Notes: generated by a model not told the origin, from the sequence alone. Numbered from the stretch's first letter, positions 24,838 to 34,059 are shown. The stretch is 64,000 bases of DNA from Chloroflexota bacterium (GCA_012522475.1 JAAYKH010000029.1:1-64000); one strand, 5' to 3'. Made by a program: numbers and translations.

Positions 24838-26295
24838 TTAGGCTTTGCTGCTGTCTTCAGGAATTTCTTCGGCGGCTTCAGGGACGGGATGTTCTTCTTC
24901 GACTTCTTGCACCGCATCCTCCGTGACCACCTCTTCGTCATCCTTGTTCTCAGGGGCAACCTCGGCTTCTTCTGTTTCTGCCTCTTCTTCAGGCTCTACT
25001 ATGGGGGCCTCTTCTTCAGCAGCCTCGCCATCCAATGCTTCCTCAGGAAGATCTGGCAATTCCTCTGGTTCCTCAACCTTGAGTTCATCGATATCAAACT
25101 TGTCGGCCAGGATCTTCAAATCAAGTTCGGTATAAGCAGGCGAATCAACCCGGCGAATACTTAAACCAATTCGATGTGTATCCTCTTCAATTTTGATAAT
25201 CCGCAGGGTGAGGACGTCACCTTCTTTGAGCAGCTCTTTTGGGTGCTCGATGCGTTGCTCGCTGATTTCGGAAATGTGGACTAAGCCTTCAAGATCACCT
25301 TCATCATTATCTAAAACTAAACGAGCAAAAGCTCCGAAATTGGTCAGGCGGGTAATTTTCCCCTCCACCAGTTGACCCTCGGTCAGAGAAGCGATCTGTT
25401 CCTCCCAGGGATCATCCTGTAAGCGTCGGATAGAGAGACCAATACGTTTTCGTTCCGGGTCAACACTGATCACTTTAACTTTGATTTCCTGTCCAACTTC
25501 TAAAACTTCGCTGGGGTGGTTAATATGCTCCCAGGATATCTCGGAAAGGTGGACGAGCCCATCCGCGCCGCTGATATTTACAAAGGCGCCGAAATCTGCC
25601 AGACTGGTCACGCGGCCAGTTCGAATTTCACCTTCTTTCAAATCCTCGATGACACGTTCTTTGATCGTGTCACGTGTTTCGCTGCTGGCAGCGCGTTCAG
25701 AGAGGATCAACCGACGACGTTCACGGTCAACTTCAATAACACATACTTCGATTTCCTTATTGACCATATCACCATAGCGTTCTTCAGGTGTATTACCAGA
25801 GATCGACAATCGGCGGCCCAGCCCAATTTGAGAAGCAGGGACAAACCCGCGGATTGAACCCAGAGATACCAGAAGACCGCCTTTGTTGTAACCCTCGATC
25901 TTTGATACGAAGGCTTCTTCCGATTCCAGTAAGTCTTCGGCAGTTTGCCAATTTTCTTCTTCCAGTGCACGGGTGAATGAAAGAATCAAGTTCCCGTTTG
26001 CGTCTTCCGGCGTGATGACGTAAACCGTAATTTCTTCACCTACCTGAAAACCTTGCCGAATTTCTTCATCGACGGCATCTAATTCTTTGCCGGCAATGAT
26101 CCCTTCGGATTTTGCGCCAACACTGACGAGAACCTGTCCTTCGCTGACGCTGGCGATGGTGCCTTTACGAATCTCTCCGCGCTTTGGAAAGTCGATGGTC
26201 AGACCTTCCTGGGCCAATAAAGCTTCCATCTTGCTTATAGGTTGTTCCTGGCTTTCTTCTTCCCCCATCTCATTAATAATATCATTTTGGTCCAT
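24838..26295 (-). CDS. rpsA: Ribosomal protein S1-like RNA-binding protein
   Basis: A 485-residue protein with four S1 (OB-fold) repeats, at about residues 38-108, 125-200, 218-287 and 303-378, each with the G-x-V-x-x-x-x-x-x-G-A-F-V motif and V-x-x-x-D-x-x-x-x-R-x-x-L-S-x-R ends. The rest, from about 400, is a highly acidic tail of Glu, Ala, Pro and Val, like the acidic S1 tails in several non-proteobacterial phyla. S1 helps mRNA bind the 30S subunit. Four rather than six domains is normal outside Proteobacteria. The gene has two candidate promoters (26329-26357 and 26405-26432). Confidence 0.88.
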   Translation of the reverse strand: MDQNDIINEMGEEESQEQPISKMEALLAQEGLTIDFPKRGEIRKGTIASVSEGQVLVSVGAKSEGIIAGKELDAVDEEIRQGFQVGEEITVYVITPEDANGNLILSFTRALEEENWQTAEDLLESEEAFVSKIEGYNKGGLLVSLGSIRGFVPASQIGLGRRLSISGNTPEERYGDMVNKEIEVCVIEVDRERRRLILSERAASSETRDTIKERVIEDLKEGEIRTGRVTSLADFGAFVNISGADGLVHLSEISWEHINHPSEVLEVGQEIKVKVISVDPERKRIGLSIRRLQDDPWEEQIASLTEGQLVEGKITRLTNFGAFARLVLDNDEGDLEGLVHISEISEQRIEHPKELLKEGDVLTLRIIKIEEDTHRIGLSIRRVDSPAYTELDLKILADKFDIDELKVEEPEELPDLPEEALDGEAAEEEAPIVEPEEEAETEEAEVAPENKDDEEVVTEDAVQEVEEEHPVPEAAEEIPEDSSKA

Positions 26296-26328
26296 AAAAT
26301 AGATTACTCCAGAGTTGAATTCTTACTG

Positions 26329-26357
26329 ATTATAAAGTTTATTTTCAAACCTGACAA
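26329..26357 (-). promoter_or_regulatory. Proximal promoter of rpsA
   Basis: Minus strand TTGTCA (26352-26357), 17-bp spacer, TATAAT (26329-26334), about 28 nt before the start codon, with a weak GGAG in the leader. Confidence 0.6.
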
Positions 26358-26404
26358 CCCCCAAAATTTAACAGGCGTTAAACCGTACATTAATCAGTCT
26401 TACA

Positions 26405-26432
26405 ATTGTACTGGTTTCAGAATAATTGTCAA
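26405..26432 (-). promoter_or_regulatory. Distal promoter of rpsA
   Basis: Minus strand TTGACA (26427-26432), 16-bp spacer, TACAAT (26405-26410). With the proximal promoter this makes a tandem arrangement common for ribosomal protein genes. Confidence 0.55.
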
Positions 26433-26462
26433 TTAATCTTGACCTCATTTATTGACTTGTTT

Positions 26463-28712
26463 TTATTGATCCTCCTCAGTTTCAAGAAGGGACCGTAATT
26501 GAGTTCTGGGGTCCGGTGGGCCAATGATACCATCTTCTTCCATTTGGTCGATCAGTCGGGCTGCGCGGGTGTAACCGACGCGCAATTTACGCTGCAGCAT
26601 GGAGGTGGAGGCATACCCTTCGGTGCGTATAATTTCAAGGGCTTCGATGTATTTTTCATCTTGGTCAGAATCAACGTCTTCCCAGAGTGCCGTTTGTTGA
26701 AAGGAAACACCGGAACGAGATTGAAAAGCAACAGGCTGGTCTGGACGTTCAGGGGCGCCCGTTGAAACGCTAAACCCGCGCCAATAAGCTGCCAGGCGGT
26801 TTAATTCAGCATCTGAAACGTAGGCGCCCTGGATGCGAACAGGGGCTGGAGCGTCGGGCGCCTGGAAAAGCATATCACCGTTCCCAAGCAGGCGTTCTGC
26901 GCCAGGCTGGTCGAGGATCACGCGGCTGTCCACCGAAGAGGCAACGGCAAAAGCAATTCGAGCAGGGAAATTGGCTTTGATCAGGCCTGTTAAAATATCT
27001 GTAGACGGGCGTTGCGTGGCGATGATCAAATGAATTCCTGTAGCACGGGATAATTGCGCCAATCGGGTTAACGAGCGTTCGGTTTCATCTGGCGCCAGCA
27101 TCATCAAATCGGAAAGCTCATCAATCACCACAATAAGATAAGGAATTTTCTTAGCCTGATTTTCATCGCAGTAGCGATTGAATTCGGTGATATTACGAGC
27201 GCTCACCTCGGCGAACTTTCGATAGCGATTTTCCATTTCACGCAGCATCCATTGCAATGCACCGACGACTTGTTCGGCTTCAACAATAACCGGCGATAAT
27301 AAATGGGGGATGCCATTATATCCGGTCAACTCCACGCGTTTGGGGTCAACCAGGACCAAACGCAATTCGTCCGGTGTTTTATTGAGTAAAAAACAGCTCA
27401 GGATACCATTGATGCAAACCGATTTACCGGCGCCCGTTGTTCCGGCAATTAACAGATGGGGTAAGGCTGTCAGGTCCGCTGCAACAGGGTGCCCTGACAT
27501 GTCCTTGCCAAGAGCGATTTTTAATGGGGAATTCAACTGCTGATAAGAGGGGCTTAAAAGCACCTCCTGTAACGCCACGATAGAAATCTGCTGGTTGGGA
27601 ACTTCGATGCCAATGTAACCTTTGCCTGGCACCGGCGCTTGAATACGTATACGTGCCGCTGCCAGGGCTAATGCGATGTCGTCGGCCAGCGCTACAATTT
27701 TCGATACGCGCACCTTTGTACGGCCATTGCGAGAGGCAACAAAATCTGGTTCAACGCCGAATAAAGTCACCGAGGGTCCCCGCTTGATTTCCACCACACG
27801 GGCAGGAGCGCCAAAGGAGCGCAAGGTCTCCTCGATAACCCTCGCTCGGTGGCGATCATTTTCCGAATCATCCGGGGGTTCGATAGCCGGGTTAAGGATT
27901 TCCTCCGGGTTTGGAAGGACCCAGACGGGTTCTTGTGGGGGGTCCTCCTGTGTGGCCGCCTGGTTAGTCGCGGTTGTGGGGTCGATGGGCGTGATCGCTG
28001 GTGAGGACAGTCTTTGGCTCGACTCTGCAACCAGGGTCGGTTTTTCGGGTTGTTTGGCCTGTTTACGGGCGTTCCAGCGGGAGTGAATAGAGGATAGAGC
28101 TTTGTTGCCGGTTTGAGAAATGAACCTCGCCAACTGGGTGACCCATTCAGCAGCCCATTTGACGATGTTTGCCATTGCCAGGTCGAGGGTGAGCATCAAG
28201 CTGACCAACAACCAGGCAATCAGGGCAACGATCGCGCCCGGTTTGCCAAGCAATTGGACGAACCCAATTTTGAAGGCAGCGCCAAGATAACCGCCGCCCT
28301 GGCCCGCCCTGGCATCTAAAAAACTGCCATCAACAATGAGATGAAACCAGGTGGTTAAATTAACAAAGAGCAGAAGGATCCCAAAAATGCGCACCAAGGA
28401 TAGCTTTGGGATACGTTCAAGGTTTTTGAACAAGACCCAAAGACCGATGAGTATGATTGCCAATGGTAGAATAAAGACGCCCCAACCCACAAGAACAGAC
28501 AGGTTTTTTACCCACCAGGCAGTCAATTGGTTGCTGCTTTGAGTGAAAAGGCTGATTAAAGTTAACAACCCGACCAATACCAGCAGAATTGCAAAAATTT
28601 CAATCTGTCTTTGTGGCGTGACCTTTGAAAGGAGGTGTTCCTGGGGTTTCGCTTTTGACTTTTGCTTTCTGCGGTGTCCTGCTTCGGATTGTTTAACTGA
28701 TCGGCGCGCCAT
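26463..28712 (-). CDS. ftsK: DNA translocase FtsK
   Basis: A 749-residue chromosome-segregation motor. Four membrane helices at about residues 37-190 anchor it at the septum. A short Pro/Thr/Gln linker follows (only about 90 residues, much shorter than in E. coli). The motor has Walker A G-T-T-G-A-G-K-S near 425 and Walker B I-V-V-I-D-E-L near 520, then A-T-Q-R-P-S. The last 65 residues are the winged-helix gamma domain (R-V-G-Y-T-R-A-A-R-L-I-D-Q-M-E) that reads KOPS-type sequences. The ATG at 28712 has GGAG upstream, and a TATAAT at 28754-28759 (minus) is a likely -10. It is a full-length relative of the mini-ATPase at 16806. Confidence 0.95.
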   Translation of the reverse strand: MARRSVKQSEAGHRRKQKSKAKPQEHLLSKVTPQRQIEIFAILLVLVGLLTLISLFTQSSNQLTAWWVKNLSVLVGWGVFILPLAIILIGLWVLFKNLERIPKLSLVRIFGILLLFVNLTTWFHLIVDGSFLDARAGQGGGYLGAAFKIGFVQLLGKPGAIVALIAWLLVSLMLTLDLAMANIVKWAAEWVTQLARFISQTGNKALSSIHSRWNARKQAKQPEKPTLVAESSQRLSSPAITPIDPTTATNQAATQEDPPQEPVWVLPNPEEILNPAIEPPDDSENDRHRARVIEETLRSFGAPARVVEIKRGPSVTLFGVEPDFVASRNGRTKVRVSKIVALADDIALALAAARIRIQAPVPGKGYIGIEVPNQQISIVALQEVLLSPSYQQLNSPLKIALGKDMSGHPVAADLTALPHLLIAGTTGAGKSVCINGILSCFLLNKTPDELRLVLVDPKRVELTGYNGIPHLLSPVIVEAEQVVGALQWMLREMENRYRKFAEVSARNITEFNRYCDENQAKKIPYLIVVIDELSDLMMLAPDETERSLTRLAQLSRATGIHLIIATQRPSTDILTGLIKANFPARIAFAVASSVDSRVILDQPGAERLLGNGDMLFQAPDAPAPVRIQGAYVSDAELNRLAAYWRGFSVSTGAPERPDQPVAFQSRSGVSFQQTALWEDVDSDQDEKYIEALEIIRTEGYASTSMLQRKLRVGYTRAARLIDQMEEDGIIGPPDPRTQLRSLLETEEDQ

Positions 28713-28934
28713 GCTGATCTCCTGAATGCTGTTTGCCCTTGGCTACTGATTGGATTATAGCATAGCAATTATTAAGGAGAATAAATATGAGATTATAAAT
28801 ATGCTTCTCGGTAACCTCAGGTGTTTTTAATACTTCTAAAAATTCATGCTTTTCAGGGCTTGACCTAAAAAGAATTTCTAGTATCATGAAGAGAGAAAGA
28901 TATCAGCACATCCTGATAATAGAAAATTATTCAC

Positions 28935-28962
28935 TTGCGAGGGATTTAAAACCTGTTATACT
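28935..28962 (+). promoter_or_regulatory. Probable rho promoter
   Basis: TTGCGA (28935-28940), 16-bp spacer, TATACT (28957-28962). Transcription from here would give a leader of about 300 nt. Confidence 0.45.
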
Positions 28963-28983
28963 ACTTTTGATACCCATCGATAA

Positions 28984-29202
28984 GACAGCCGACTCAGTGA
29001 CATGAACTCAGTTTCGGCAAAAACCGATGGTAATTATCCCGCCTGTCCTTAACAACTAAAGTGGCTAACGATATCAATGAAAAACCGCGTTTGTGGGACA
29101 GCACAAGGGATAACCACTTGCCTGAAAAAATAAAATTAATAAAAGAACGTTCCCGAATTTGTTTATAAATCCTTTCTATGCCCCACCTGTATTGGGTGTG
29201 GG
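28984..29202 (+). ncRNA. Candidate structured leader of rho
   Basis: Pairings seen by eye: GACAG (28984-28988) with CTGTC (29043-29047), enclosing GCCGA (28988-28992) with TCGGC (29014-29018); AAGTGG-CTA (29059-29067) with TAA-CCACTT (29111-29119); and CCCAC (29182-29186) with GTGGG (29198-29202). CTGTCC at 29043-29048 can instead pair with GGACAG at 29096-29101, so the first two elements exclude each other. Autogenous control of rho through its leader is known in other bacteria. No known riboswitch class is recognised. Confidence 0.4.
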
Positions 29203-29268
29203 AATAATTAACAAAAAGTCTCCTGTGACATTATTTAATTAACACTTCAAATATAAAAGAGAAAAACT

Positions 29269-30543
29269 ATGGATATACTTCAATTAGAACAAAAATCATT
29301 GTCAGAATTACGTTCTATTGCTAAGGAGCTAAACCTCCCAAGGCCTCAACGTTATAAAAAAGAAAGCCTGATATTGCACGTCGCCCGTGCCTGGGGCGAG
29401 AGCGAAGGCCTGGAAATTAGGGGGGGTATCCTTGAAATAATGAACGAAGGCATCGGTTTCTTGCGACAGGATTATCGAATTGGGGCTGAGGATGTCTATG
29501 TTTCTCAGGCACAACTACGTCGCTATGAATTACGTTCTGGCGATATGGTTATTGGCCACGTTCGACCGCCGCGTGAATCTGAGCGGCATTATGGTTTGTT
29601 GAAGGTTGAATACGTTAACGGCCTGACCCCTGAGGAAGCCCGTCACCGCCCCAGGTTTGAAAGCCTGACCCCGATTTTCCCTGACAATCGATTTGATTTA
29701 GAATATGATCCAAAAGTGCTCTCGACTCGGATTATTAACTTGGTTGCCCCAATCGGCCGCGGACAGCGGGCGATGATCGTTTCCCCACCTAAGGCGGGGA
29801 AGACAACCATCCTAAAAGAAATTGCCAACGCGATTTTTCAAAATCACCCGGATGTGCGACAAATCATGTCGCTAATCGGTGAGCGCCCGGAAGAAGTGAC
29901 AGATATGGATCGTTCGGTTGAAGCTGAGGTTGTGGCATCGACTTTTGACGAACCCGTCACGGCACATGTCCGTATGGCAGAAATTGCGCTGGAAAGATCA
30001 AAGCGCCTGGTGGAATCGGGGCATGATGTTGTGATTTTAATGGACTCGCTCACAAGGCTGGCCCGAGCATATAACCTGGTGGTCAATCCCTCCGGTCGGA
30101 CGCTTTCTGGCGGATTGGACCCTTCGGCGCTCTACCCGCCCAAGCGTTTCTTTGGTGCGGCGCGCAATCTGGAAGAAGGGGGCTCGTTGACCATCATTGC
30201 CACCGCCCTGGTTGATACAGGCTCTCGATTGGACGACGTGGTCTTTGAAGAGTTCAAAGGAACGGGTAATATGGAATTGCATCTTTCGCGCCGGTTGCAG
30301 GAACGTCGTACATTCCCGGCGATTGATATTGAACGTTCGTCCACCCGTCGAGAAGACCTGCTACTGGGGCCTGATATCCTGCGGCGGGCCTGGTTGATGC
30401 GGCGCATGTATCTGCAGATGGTGGCGAACGCCCCGCAGGGCGCTGGAATGGACCCATCTGTGGCGACTGAGGCTGTTCTGCAACAATTGATGCGGTCTAA
30501 AAACAATCTTGAATTCTTAGAAACACTCACGGATGAGATGTAG
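29269..30543 (+). CDS. rho: Transcription termination factor Rho
   Basis: A 424-residue hexameric RNA helicase. The N-terminal helix-extension-helix part ([12 protein letters not shown]) and cold-shock-like RNA domain ([14 protein letters not shown]) are followed by Walker A P-P-K-A-G-K-T-T near 175, I-L-M-D-S-L-T-R Walker B and Q-loop region, and the R-loop S-G-G-L-D-P-S-A-L. It has no long insertion between the domains, unlike Actinobacteria and Bacteroidetes. The Shine-Dalgarno is weak (AAAGAGAAA). Downstream by 27 bp is an M23 peptidase gene that may be co-transcribed. Confidence 0.97.
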   Translation: MDILQLEQKSLSELRSIAKELNLPRPQRYKKESLILHVARAWGESEGLEIRGGILEIMNEGIGFLRQDYRIGAEDVYVSQAQLRRYELRSGDMVIGHVRPPRESERHYGLLKVEYVNGLTPEEARHRPRFESLTPIFPDNRFDLEYDPKVLSTRIINLVAPIGRGQRAMIVSPPKAGKTTILKEIANAIFQNHPDVRQIMSLIGERPEEVTDMDRSVEAEVVASTFDEPVTAHVRMAEIALERSKRLVESGHDVVILMDSLTRLARAYNLVVNPSGRTLSGGLDPSALYPPKRFFGAARNLEEGGSLTIIATALVDTGSRLDDVVFEEFKGTGNMELHLSRRLQERRTFPAIDIERSSTRREDLLLGPDILRRAWLMRRMYLQMVANAPQGAGMDPSVATEAVLQQLMRSKNNLEFLETLTDEM

Positions 30544-30570
30544 CTGTTGCTGCTATTGAGGTGATGAGTT

Positions 30571-31662
30571 TTGTCTGGTCAGTCTGAAGAAAAAATAGAA
30601 AATCCAAAGATGGTGCGCTGGCACATTTGGTTGTCCTGGCTGGTTACAGGGATCTTGGTGGCTGTGTTAATTTCCGTGCTTTACTGGCAGCCGATCGTCG
30701 CCCAGGAAATGGCCGAGCGTAACGGTGGATCCCAATCCCTGGCTGGTAACCCTGAGTGGAATTCATCTAAGGATGCCCTGGCAAATATGCCCTATTTTGA
30801 GGTGGCGCAGGAAGACCCCTCTGTGCTGCGATTCCCTGAAACAAACACGATTGCACCCACACGCCCACGCAGCTTTGCGGTTGATTACGAAGTGTTATCA
30901 GGCGATGCTGTCTTCAGTATTGCCCAGAAATTTAATATTTCACCAGAAACATTGCTTTGGTCGAATTATAATGTGTTGCGTGATGACCCCCATAGCTTGG
31001 ATGTTGGGCAGGTACTGCGTATCCCTCCCGCCAATGGCATTCTTTATGAGTGGAAAGATGGCGATACATTGGAGGTGGTAGCCGCGCTGTTTAAAGCGCC
31101 CGTTGAAGACATCCTGAATTGGGCGGGAAACAACCTGGATCTGACCAACCCGGAGATCGAACCCGGCGCCATGGTGATGATCCCGGGCGGCCAACGTGAA
31201 TTTCAACAATGGGTGGTACCCACTTATGCTGTCGGTCGATCTGGTACATCATCGCTGCCTGGTGGCTGCGAGGTATCTGGCCCATTTTTTTATGGTGGAG
31301 GCTGGTTTATTTGGCCTGCTGACAATCATTATCTTTCTGGAAACGATTACTGGTCAGGCCATCTGGCAATTGATATTGCTGCGGGCACAGGCGCCCCAAT
31401 TTATGCGTCTGATGCCGGTGTGGTGGTTTTTTCCGGCTGGAATAGCAATGGCTATGGCAATGTGGTGATGATTGATCACATGAATGGATACCACACTGTG
31501 TACGCCCACCTGAGTTCGATCACTGTTTCTTGTGGATCGAATGTAGGGCAGGGAAACATCATCGGGTATGCCGGCTCGACAGGCAATTCGACCGGACCCC
31601 ATTTGCATTTTGAAGTCAGGTATTTTGGCGGATTCATCAATCCCTGGACGGTCTTACCCTGA
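30571..31662 (+). CDS. Membrane-anchored LysM and M23 peptidase
   Basis: A 363-residue cell-wall protein. An N-terminal helix (about 15-38) anchors it in the membrane. A LysM repeat at about 107-152 ([13 protein letters not shown]) binds peptidoglycan, and a second, more divergent LysM lies at about 158-208. The M23 domain at about 255-355 holds H-L-A-I-D and the H-x-H ligands in G-P-H-L-H-F-E, so it should cleave peptide cross-links or act as an amidase activator. The TTG at 30571 is preceded by GAGGTGATG. It follows rho closely. A tRNA promoter overlaps its end. Confidence 0.88.
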   Translation: MSGQSEEKIENPKMVRWHIWLSWLVTGILVAVLISVLYWQPIVAQEMAERNGGSQSLAGNPEWNSSKDALANMPYFEVAQEDPSVLRFPETNTIAPTRPRSFAVDYEVLSGDAVFSIAQKFNISPETLLWSNYNVLRDDPHSLDVGQVLRIPPANGILYEWKDGDTLEVVAALFKAPVEDILNWAGNNLDLTNPEIEPGAMVMIPGGQREFQQWVVPTYAVGRSGTSSLPGGCEVSGPFFYGGGWFIWPADNHYLSGNDYWSGHLAIDIAAGTGAPIYASDAGVVVFSGWNSNGYGNVVMIDHMNGYHTVYAHLSSITVSCGSNVGQGNIIGYAGSTGNSTGPHLHFEVRYFGGFINPWTVLP

Positions 31663-31675
31663 CGCGTGATATAAT
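31645..31675 (+). promoter_or_regulatory. Promoter of tRNA-Arg
   Basis: TATAAT at 31670-31675 lies 16 bases before the tRNA. The -35 is poor (TGGACG at 31645-31650, 19-bp spacer) and overlaps the end of the M23 gene. Confidence 0.4.
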
Positions 31676-31691
31676 GACCCTGCAGAATCAT

Positions 31692-31765
31692 GCTCCAGTA
31701 GCTCAAACGGATAGAGCAAGGCACTCCTAACGCCTAGGTTGGGGGTTCGAGTCCCTCCTGGAGTA
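31692..31765 (+). tRNA. tRNA-Arg (anticodon CCT)
   Basis: A cloverleaf of 74 nt. Acceptor GCTCCAG (31692-31698) pairs with CTGGAGT (31758-31764), the outer pair being G-T; D-stem GCTC/GAGC; anticodon loop CTCCTAA; T-arm GGGGG-TTCGAGT-CCCTC; discriminator A; CCA is not encoded. The anticodon stem AGGCA/CGCCT has an A-C mismatch next to the loop. It reads AGG codons. Confidence 0.9.
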
Positions 31766-31778
31766 TCAAGCAACAAAA

Positions 31779-31807
31779 AACGCCTGTGAAACAGGCGTTG
31801 TTTTTTA
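31779..31807 (+). terminator. Strong bidirectional terminator
   Basis: AACGCCTGT (31779-31787) pairs with ACAGGCGTT (31791-31799), loop GAA, followed by GTTTTTT; an A-run on the other side gives a T-run on the minus strand. It ends the tRNA transcript and the opposing gene at 31821. Confidence 0.9.
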
Positions 31808-31820
31808 CATGGGGTTAGTT

Positions 31821-32201
31821 TCACCACTCGCTGTCGATGTCATCAAAATCGATGTCATCTTCTATTTCCTCGAATTCTTCAGGGTCTTGTCTGACCCATA
31901 AAATGAGCAGATGACCTTCTTCGGAATCGACCGTTCGAGCTGCGACGATGGGAATTTCTTGTTTTAACCCAATTGAGTCGCGATATTCGAGGTACATGGT
32001 GAGCTTGTGAGCCCAGGCTTTATGACAGCGTTCTAAAAGCGCCTCACCATTGAGAGTCCGTAGGGTTGTGCGTGCGGTATCGTAGAGATAAGGGCCTTCG
32101 GTCAAACCAGCCGTCCAACCGTTAACGCCCATGATGAAGTCGGTCTCCACGGAATCAAAACTTGGGGTTGGGCCTTCGATGATGGTAATTTTGTTGTCCA
32201 T
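31821..32201 (-). CDS. Conserved-looking acidic protein of unknown function
   Basis: A 126-residue soluble protein. The first 100 residues mix strands and helices (I-T-I-I-E-G-P-T-P-S-F near the start, then H-K-A-W-A-H-K-L-T-M-Y-L-E-Y-R-D); the last 25 residues are a very acidic tail of Glu, Asp and Ile. I chose the ATG at 32201, which has AGGTT upstream and gives M-D-N-K; the longer start at 32222 has no such site. No family is recognised. It stands alone, between a terminator and a secreted repeat protein. Confidence 0.6.
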   Translation of the reverse strand: MDNKITIIEGPTPSFDSVETDFIMGVNGWTAGLTEGPYLYDTARTTLRTLNGEALLERCHKAWAHKLTMYLEYRDSIGLKQEIPIVAARTVDSEEGHLLILWVRQDPEEFEEIEDDIDFDDIDSEW

Positions 32202-32316
32202 GTTGATTAACCTCGGAAGCATATTACTACATAAAACGATGTTAGACTAGACCCTCCCATTGATAATGGTCGAACGATTTTATTAGTTAAATCAGATTGC
32301 TCTCGCGAATGGCAGT

Positions 32317-33324
32317 TTACGGATAGGTGTTGTTATAAAACCAATTGTAAGCGTAGAATCCGCCACTGGTTGCTTGAAGGCGAATGGCAATCCGGCTTTC
32401 ATCGGCCAGGGCCGAGGGCACATCAAACGTTTGTGTGAAGGCGCCGCCTTTGTCAGAATTGATGGTTGATACCAGGATGCCGTCGATGCCTTTGGTGCCC
32501 ATTTTTCCCATCAGGACTTTAAAGTCGTAGTTGGCGGGAAAATTACTGGTTTGAATGGTGACAGTGCTATCTTTAACAACGGCTGTAATTGAGAAAGTTG
32601 GGATGCCGGCAAAGCCGCCTGTGCTTCCGCCAGTGCCTGGTTGAAGGGTGGTGTTGTTGAAAAACCAGTTGTAAGCATAGAATCCGCCGCTGGTTGATGC
32701 AAGACGAATGGCAATCTGGTAGTTACCTTTCAATTCTGCTGGAATGCTAAAGGTCGCATTAAAAGATCCACCAGTGCCGGATGAGATGGTGGCGACATGA
32801 ATGCCGTCGATGCCCTTGGTGCCCATTTTTCCCATCAGGACTTTAAAGTCGTAGTTGGCGGGAAAATTATGGGTTTGAATGGTGACGGAATCATCCATTG
32901 CAACATCGGTGATTGAGAAGGTCGGGATACCCGTAGTTCCGTCAGTGATTGGGGGTGACGCTGTGGTAGCGTTGTAAAACCAATTGTAGGCGTAGAAACC
33001 ACCGCTGGTTGATGCAAGACGGATGGCAATCTGGTAATCACCTTTTAATTCTGGTGGAATGCTAAAGGTCGCATCAAAAGATCCACCAGTACCGGATGAA
33101 ATGGTGGCGACATGAATGCCGTTTACACCTTTGGTGCCCATTTTCCCCATCAGAACCGAAAACTCATAATTGGCCGGGAAATTATGTGATCGAATGGTTA
33201 CCGTTTCATCGGCGTTGACAGAAACGATTGATATTGTTGGCATGGTTTTAGCTACAACCGAGCTATGCATGAATGCAAAGGTTATGATCAGTACACTTAT
33301 GATTATCAGAGAGATTTTTTTCAT
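32317..33324 (-). CDS. Secreted protein with three tandem 100-residue repeats
   Basis: A 335-residue protein with a signal peptide (residues 1-25, cleavage probably after V-V-A). Three near-identical units follow at about 28-118, 136-226 and 246-335. Each starts P-T-x-S-I-x-x-V, has N-F-P-A-N-Y-x-F-x-V-L-M-G-K-M-G-T-K-G in the middle and ends S-G-G-F-Y-A-Y-N-W-F-x-N. The pattern is all-beta, like an Ig-type fold; a surface or matrix role is a guess. Short Thr/Gly-rich linkers join the units. ATG at 33324 with GAGGTGA upstream and a consensus promoter at 33491-33519. It is preceded by a 160-nt leader with a perfect hairpin. Confidence 0.75.
   Translation of the reverse strand: MKKISLIIISVLIITFAFMHSSVVAKTMPTISIVSVNADETVTIRSHNFPANYEFSVLMGKMGTKGVNGIHVATISSGTGGSFDATFSIPPELKGDYQIAIRLASTSGGFYAYNWFYNATTASPPITDGTTGIPTFSITDVAMDDSVTIQTHNFPANYDFKVLMGKMGTKGIDGIHVATISSGTGGSFNATFSIPAELKGNYQIAIRLASTSGGFYAYNWFFNNTTLQPGTGGSTGGFAGIPTFSITAVVKDSTVTIQTSNFPANYDFKVLMGKMGTKGIDGILVSTINSDKGGAFTQTFDVPSALADESRIAIRLQATSGGFYAYNWFYNNTYP
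32330..33240. repeat. Three tandem DNA repeats of about 315-324 bp
   Basis: The three protein units are also close at DNA level: stretches around 32505-32560 and 32829-32884 differ by only a few bases over 50 bp, and units 2 and 3 are offset by about 324 bp, units 1 and 2 by about 315 bp. The similarity points to recent duplication or gene conversion. Confidence 0.7.
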
Positions 33325-33490
33325 CAGGTCACCTCGTATATTTCGGTAAATTCTTGTTAACGTTGATCTTTTTATTTCAATATGATCCTAAATTGATTGC
33401 AGACGAAATAAAACCGAACAATTTTACGTTGACTTCTTCACGTCATCCACAAGATTGCATAGGGATATGCAATTGGTAATCTCTTTTAGC

Positions 33491-33519
33491 ATTATACGAG
33501 GTTTCATGCCTGAATTCAA
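33491..33519 (-). promoter_or_regulatory. Promoter of the triple-repeat protein gene
   Basis: Minus strand TTGAAT (33514-33519), 17-bp spacer, TATAAT (33491-33496), about 160 nt ahead of the start codon. Confidence 0.6.
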
Positions 33520-33593
33520 TTATAGACTTCAAAAGATGAAAACAAGAAATTTGTTTCATCCTATTAAAGATTCTTGAGGATACGTCGCTAACA

Positions 33594-33628
33594 AAAAAGC
33601 AGCCCGACCAAGATCGGGGCTGCTTTTT
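33594..33628 (-). terminator. Terminator after hsp20
   Basis: AGCAGCCCGA (33598-33607) pairs with TCGGGGCTGCT (33614-33624) with one bulged G, flanked by A- and T-runs, so it can work in both directions. Confidence 0.85.
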
Positions 33629-33642
33629 ATCAAACGATGGTC

Positions 33643-34059
33643 TTATTTTTTTGTAACTTTAATGGTGCGGGGCTTGGCTTCTTCAGCTTTGGGGATAACC
33701 AGAGTTAGGATGCCGTTTTCGAGTTCAGCCTGCACCTTGGTTGGATTGAGCGGGGTGGGCAGTGTCAGTACCCTGTGGAACTTGCCACTGGGGCATTCTG
33801 CCAACAGATAATCATCGCTTTCGTCGCGGTCGATTTTTAGCTCGCCCGAGATGGTTACAAGCTCATTCACAATATTGATCTCAAGCTCTTCAGGTTGGAC
33901 GCCAGGTAAGAGCGCTTTTATAGTAAACGAGTCCTTGTCGGCAATCACGTCAATTGGGAAAGTCAGGTTGGGAGAATAATCCTCATCCCAATCGCGCATC
34001 ATTTCATCCATCATTCGCCGTCGTAAAGATCGTCTCGCAGGTGTGATATATAGGGTCAT
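33643..34059 (-). CDS. Hsp20/alpha-crystallin family small heat-shock protein
   Basis: A 138-residue chaperone that holds unfolding proteins. The alpha-crystallin domain spans about residues 38-128, with F-T-I-K-A-L-L-P-G-V near the start and the conserved A-E-L-E-N-G-I-L-T-L-V-I-P-K near the end; the C-terminal I-x-V motif (I-K-V) follows. The ATG at 34059 has GGAGG five bases upstream; a start at 34071 is less likely. No CIRCE element (TTAGCACTC-type dyad) is visible upstream. Confidence 0.92.
   Translation of the reverse strand: MTLYITPARRSLRRRMMDEMMRDWDEDYSPNLTFPIDVIADKDSFTIKALLPGVQPEELEINIVNELVTISGELKIDRDESDDYLLAECPSGKFHRVLTLPTPLNPTKVQAELENGILTLVIPKAEEAKPRTIKVTKK

Larger units (their letters stand above)
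28713..29268. other. Long intergenic region with divergent ftsK and rho signals
   Basis: About 556 bp without a gene. On the minus side it holds the ftsK -10 (28754-28759). On the plus side it holds a probable rho promoter (28935-28962) and a leader of about 300 nt with several pairing elements (28984-29202). The 64-codon minus frame at 28693-28887 has no support. Confidence 0.6.
33325..33642. other. Leader and promoter region of the repeat protein, plus terminator
   Basis: About 318 bp without a gene. It holds the leader of the repeat-protein mRNA with the hairpin ATTGCATA-ggga-TATGCAAT (33454-33473), the promoter at 33491-33519 and the hsp20 terminator at 33594-33628. Confidence 0.6.

Noticed and set aside
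32330-33240. Triple repeat as a mobile element
   Set aside because: The repeats are wholly within one coding frame and encode one domain type; there are no terminal repeats or transposase.
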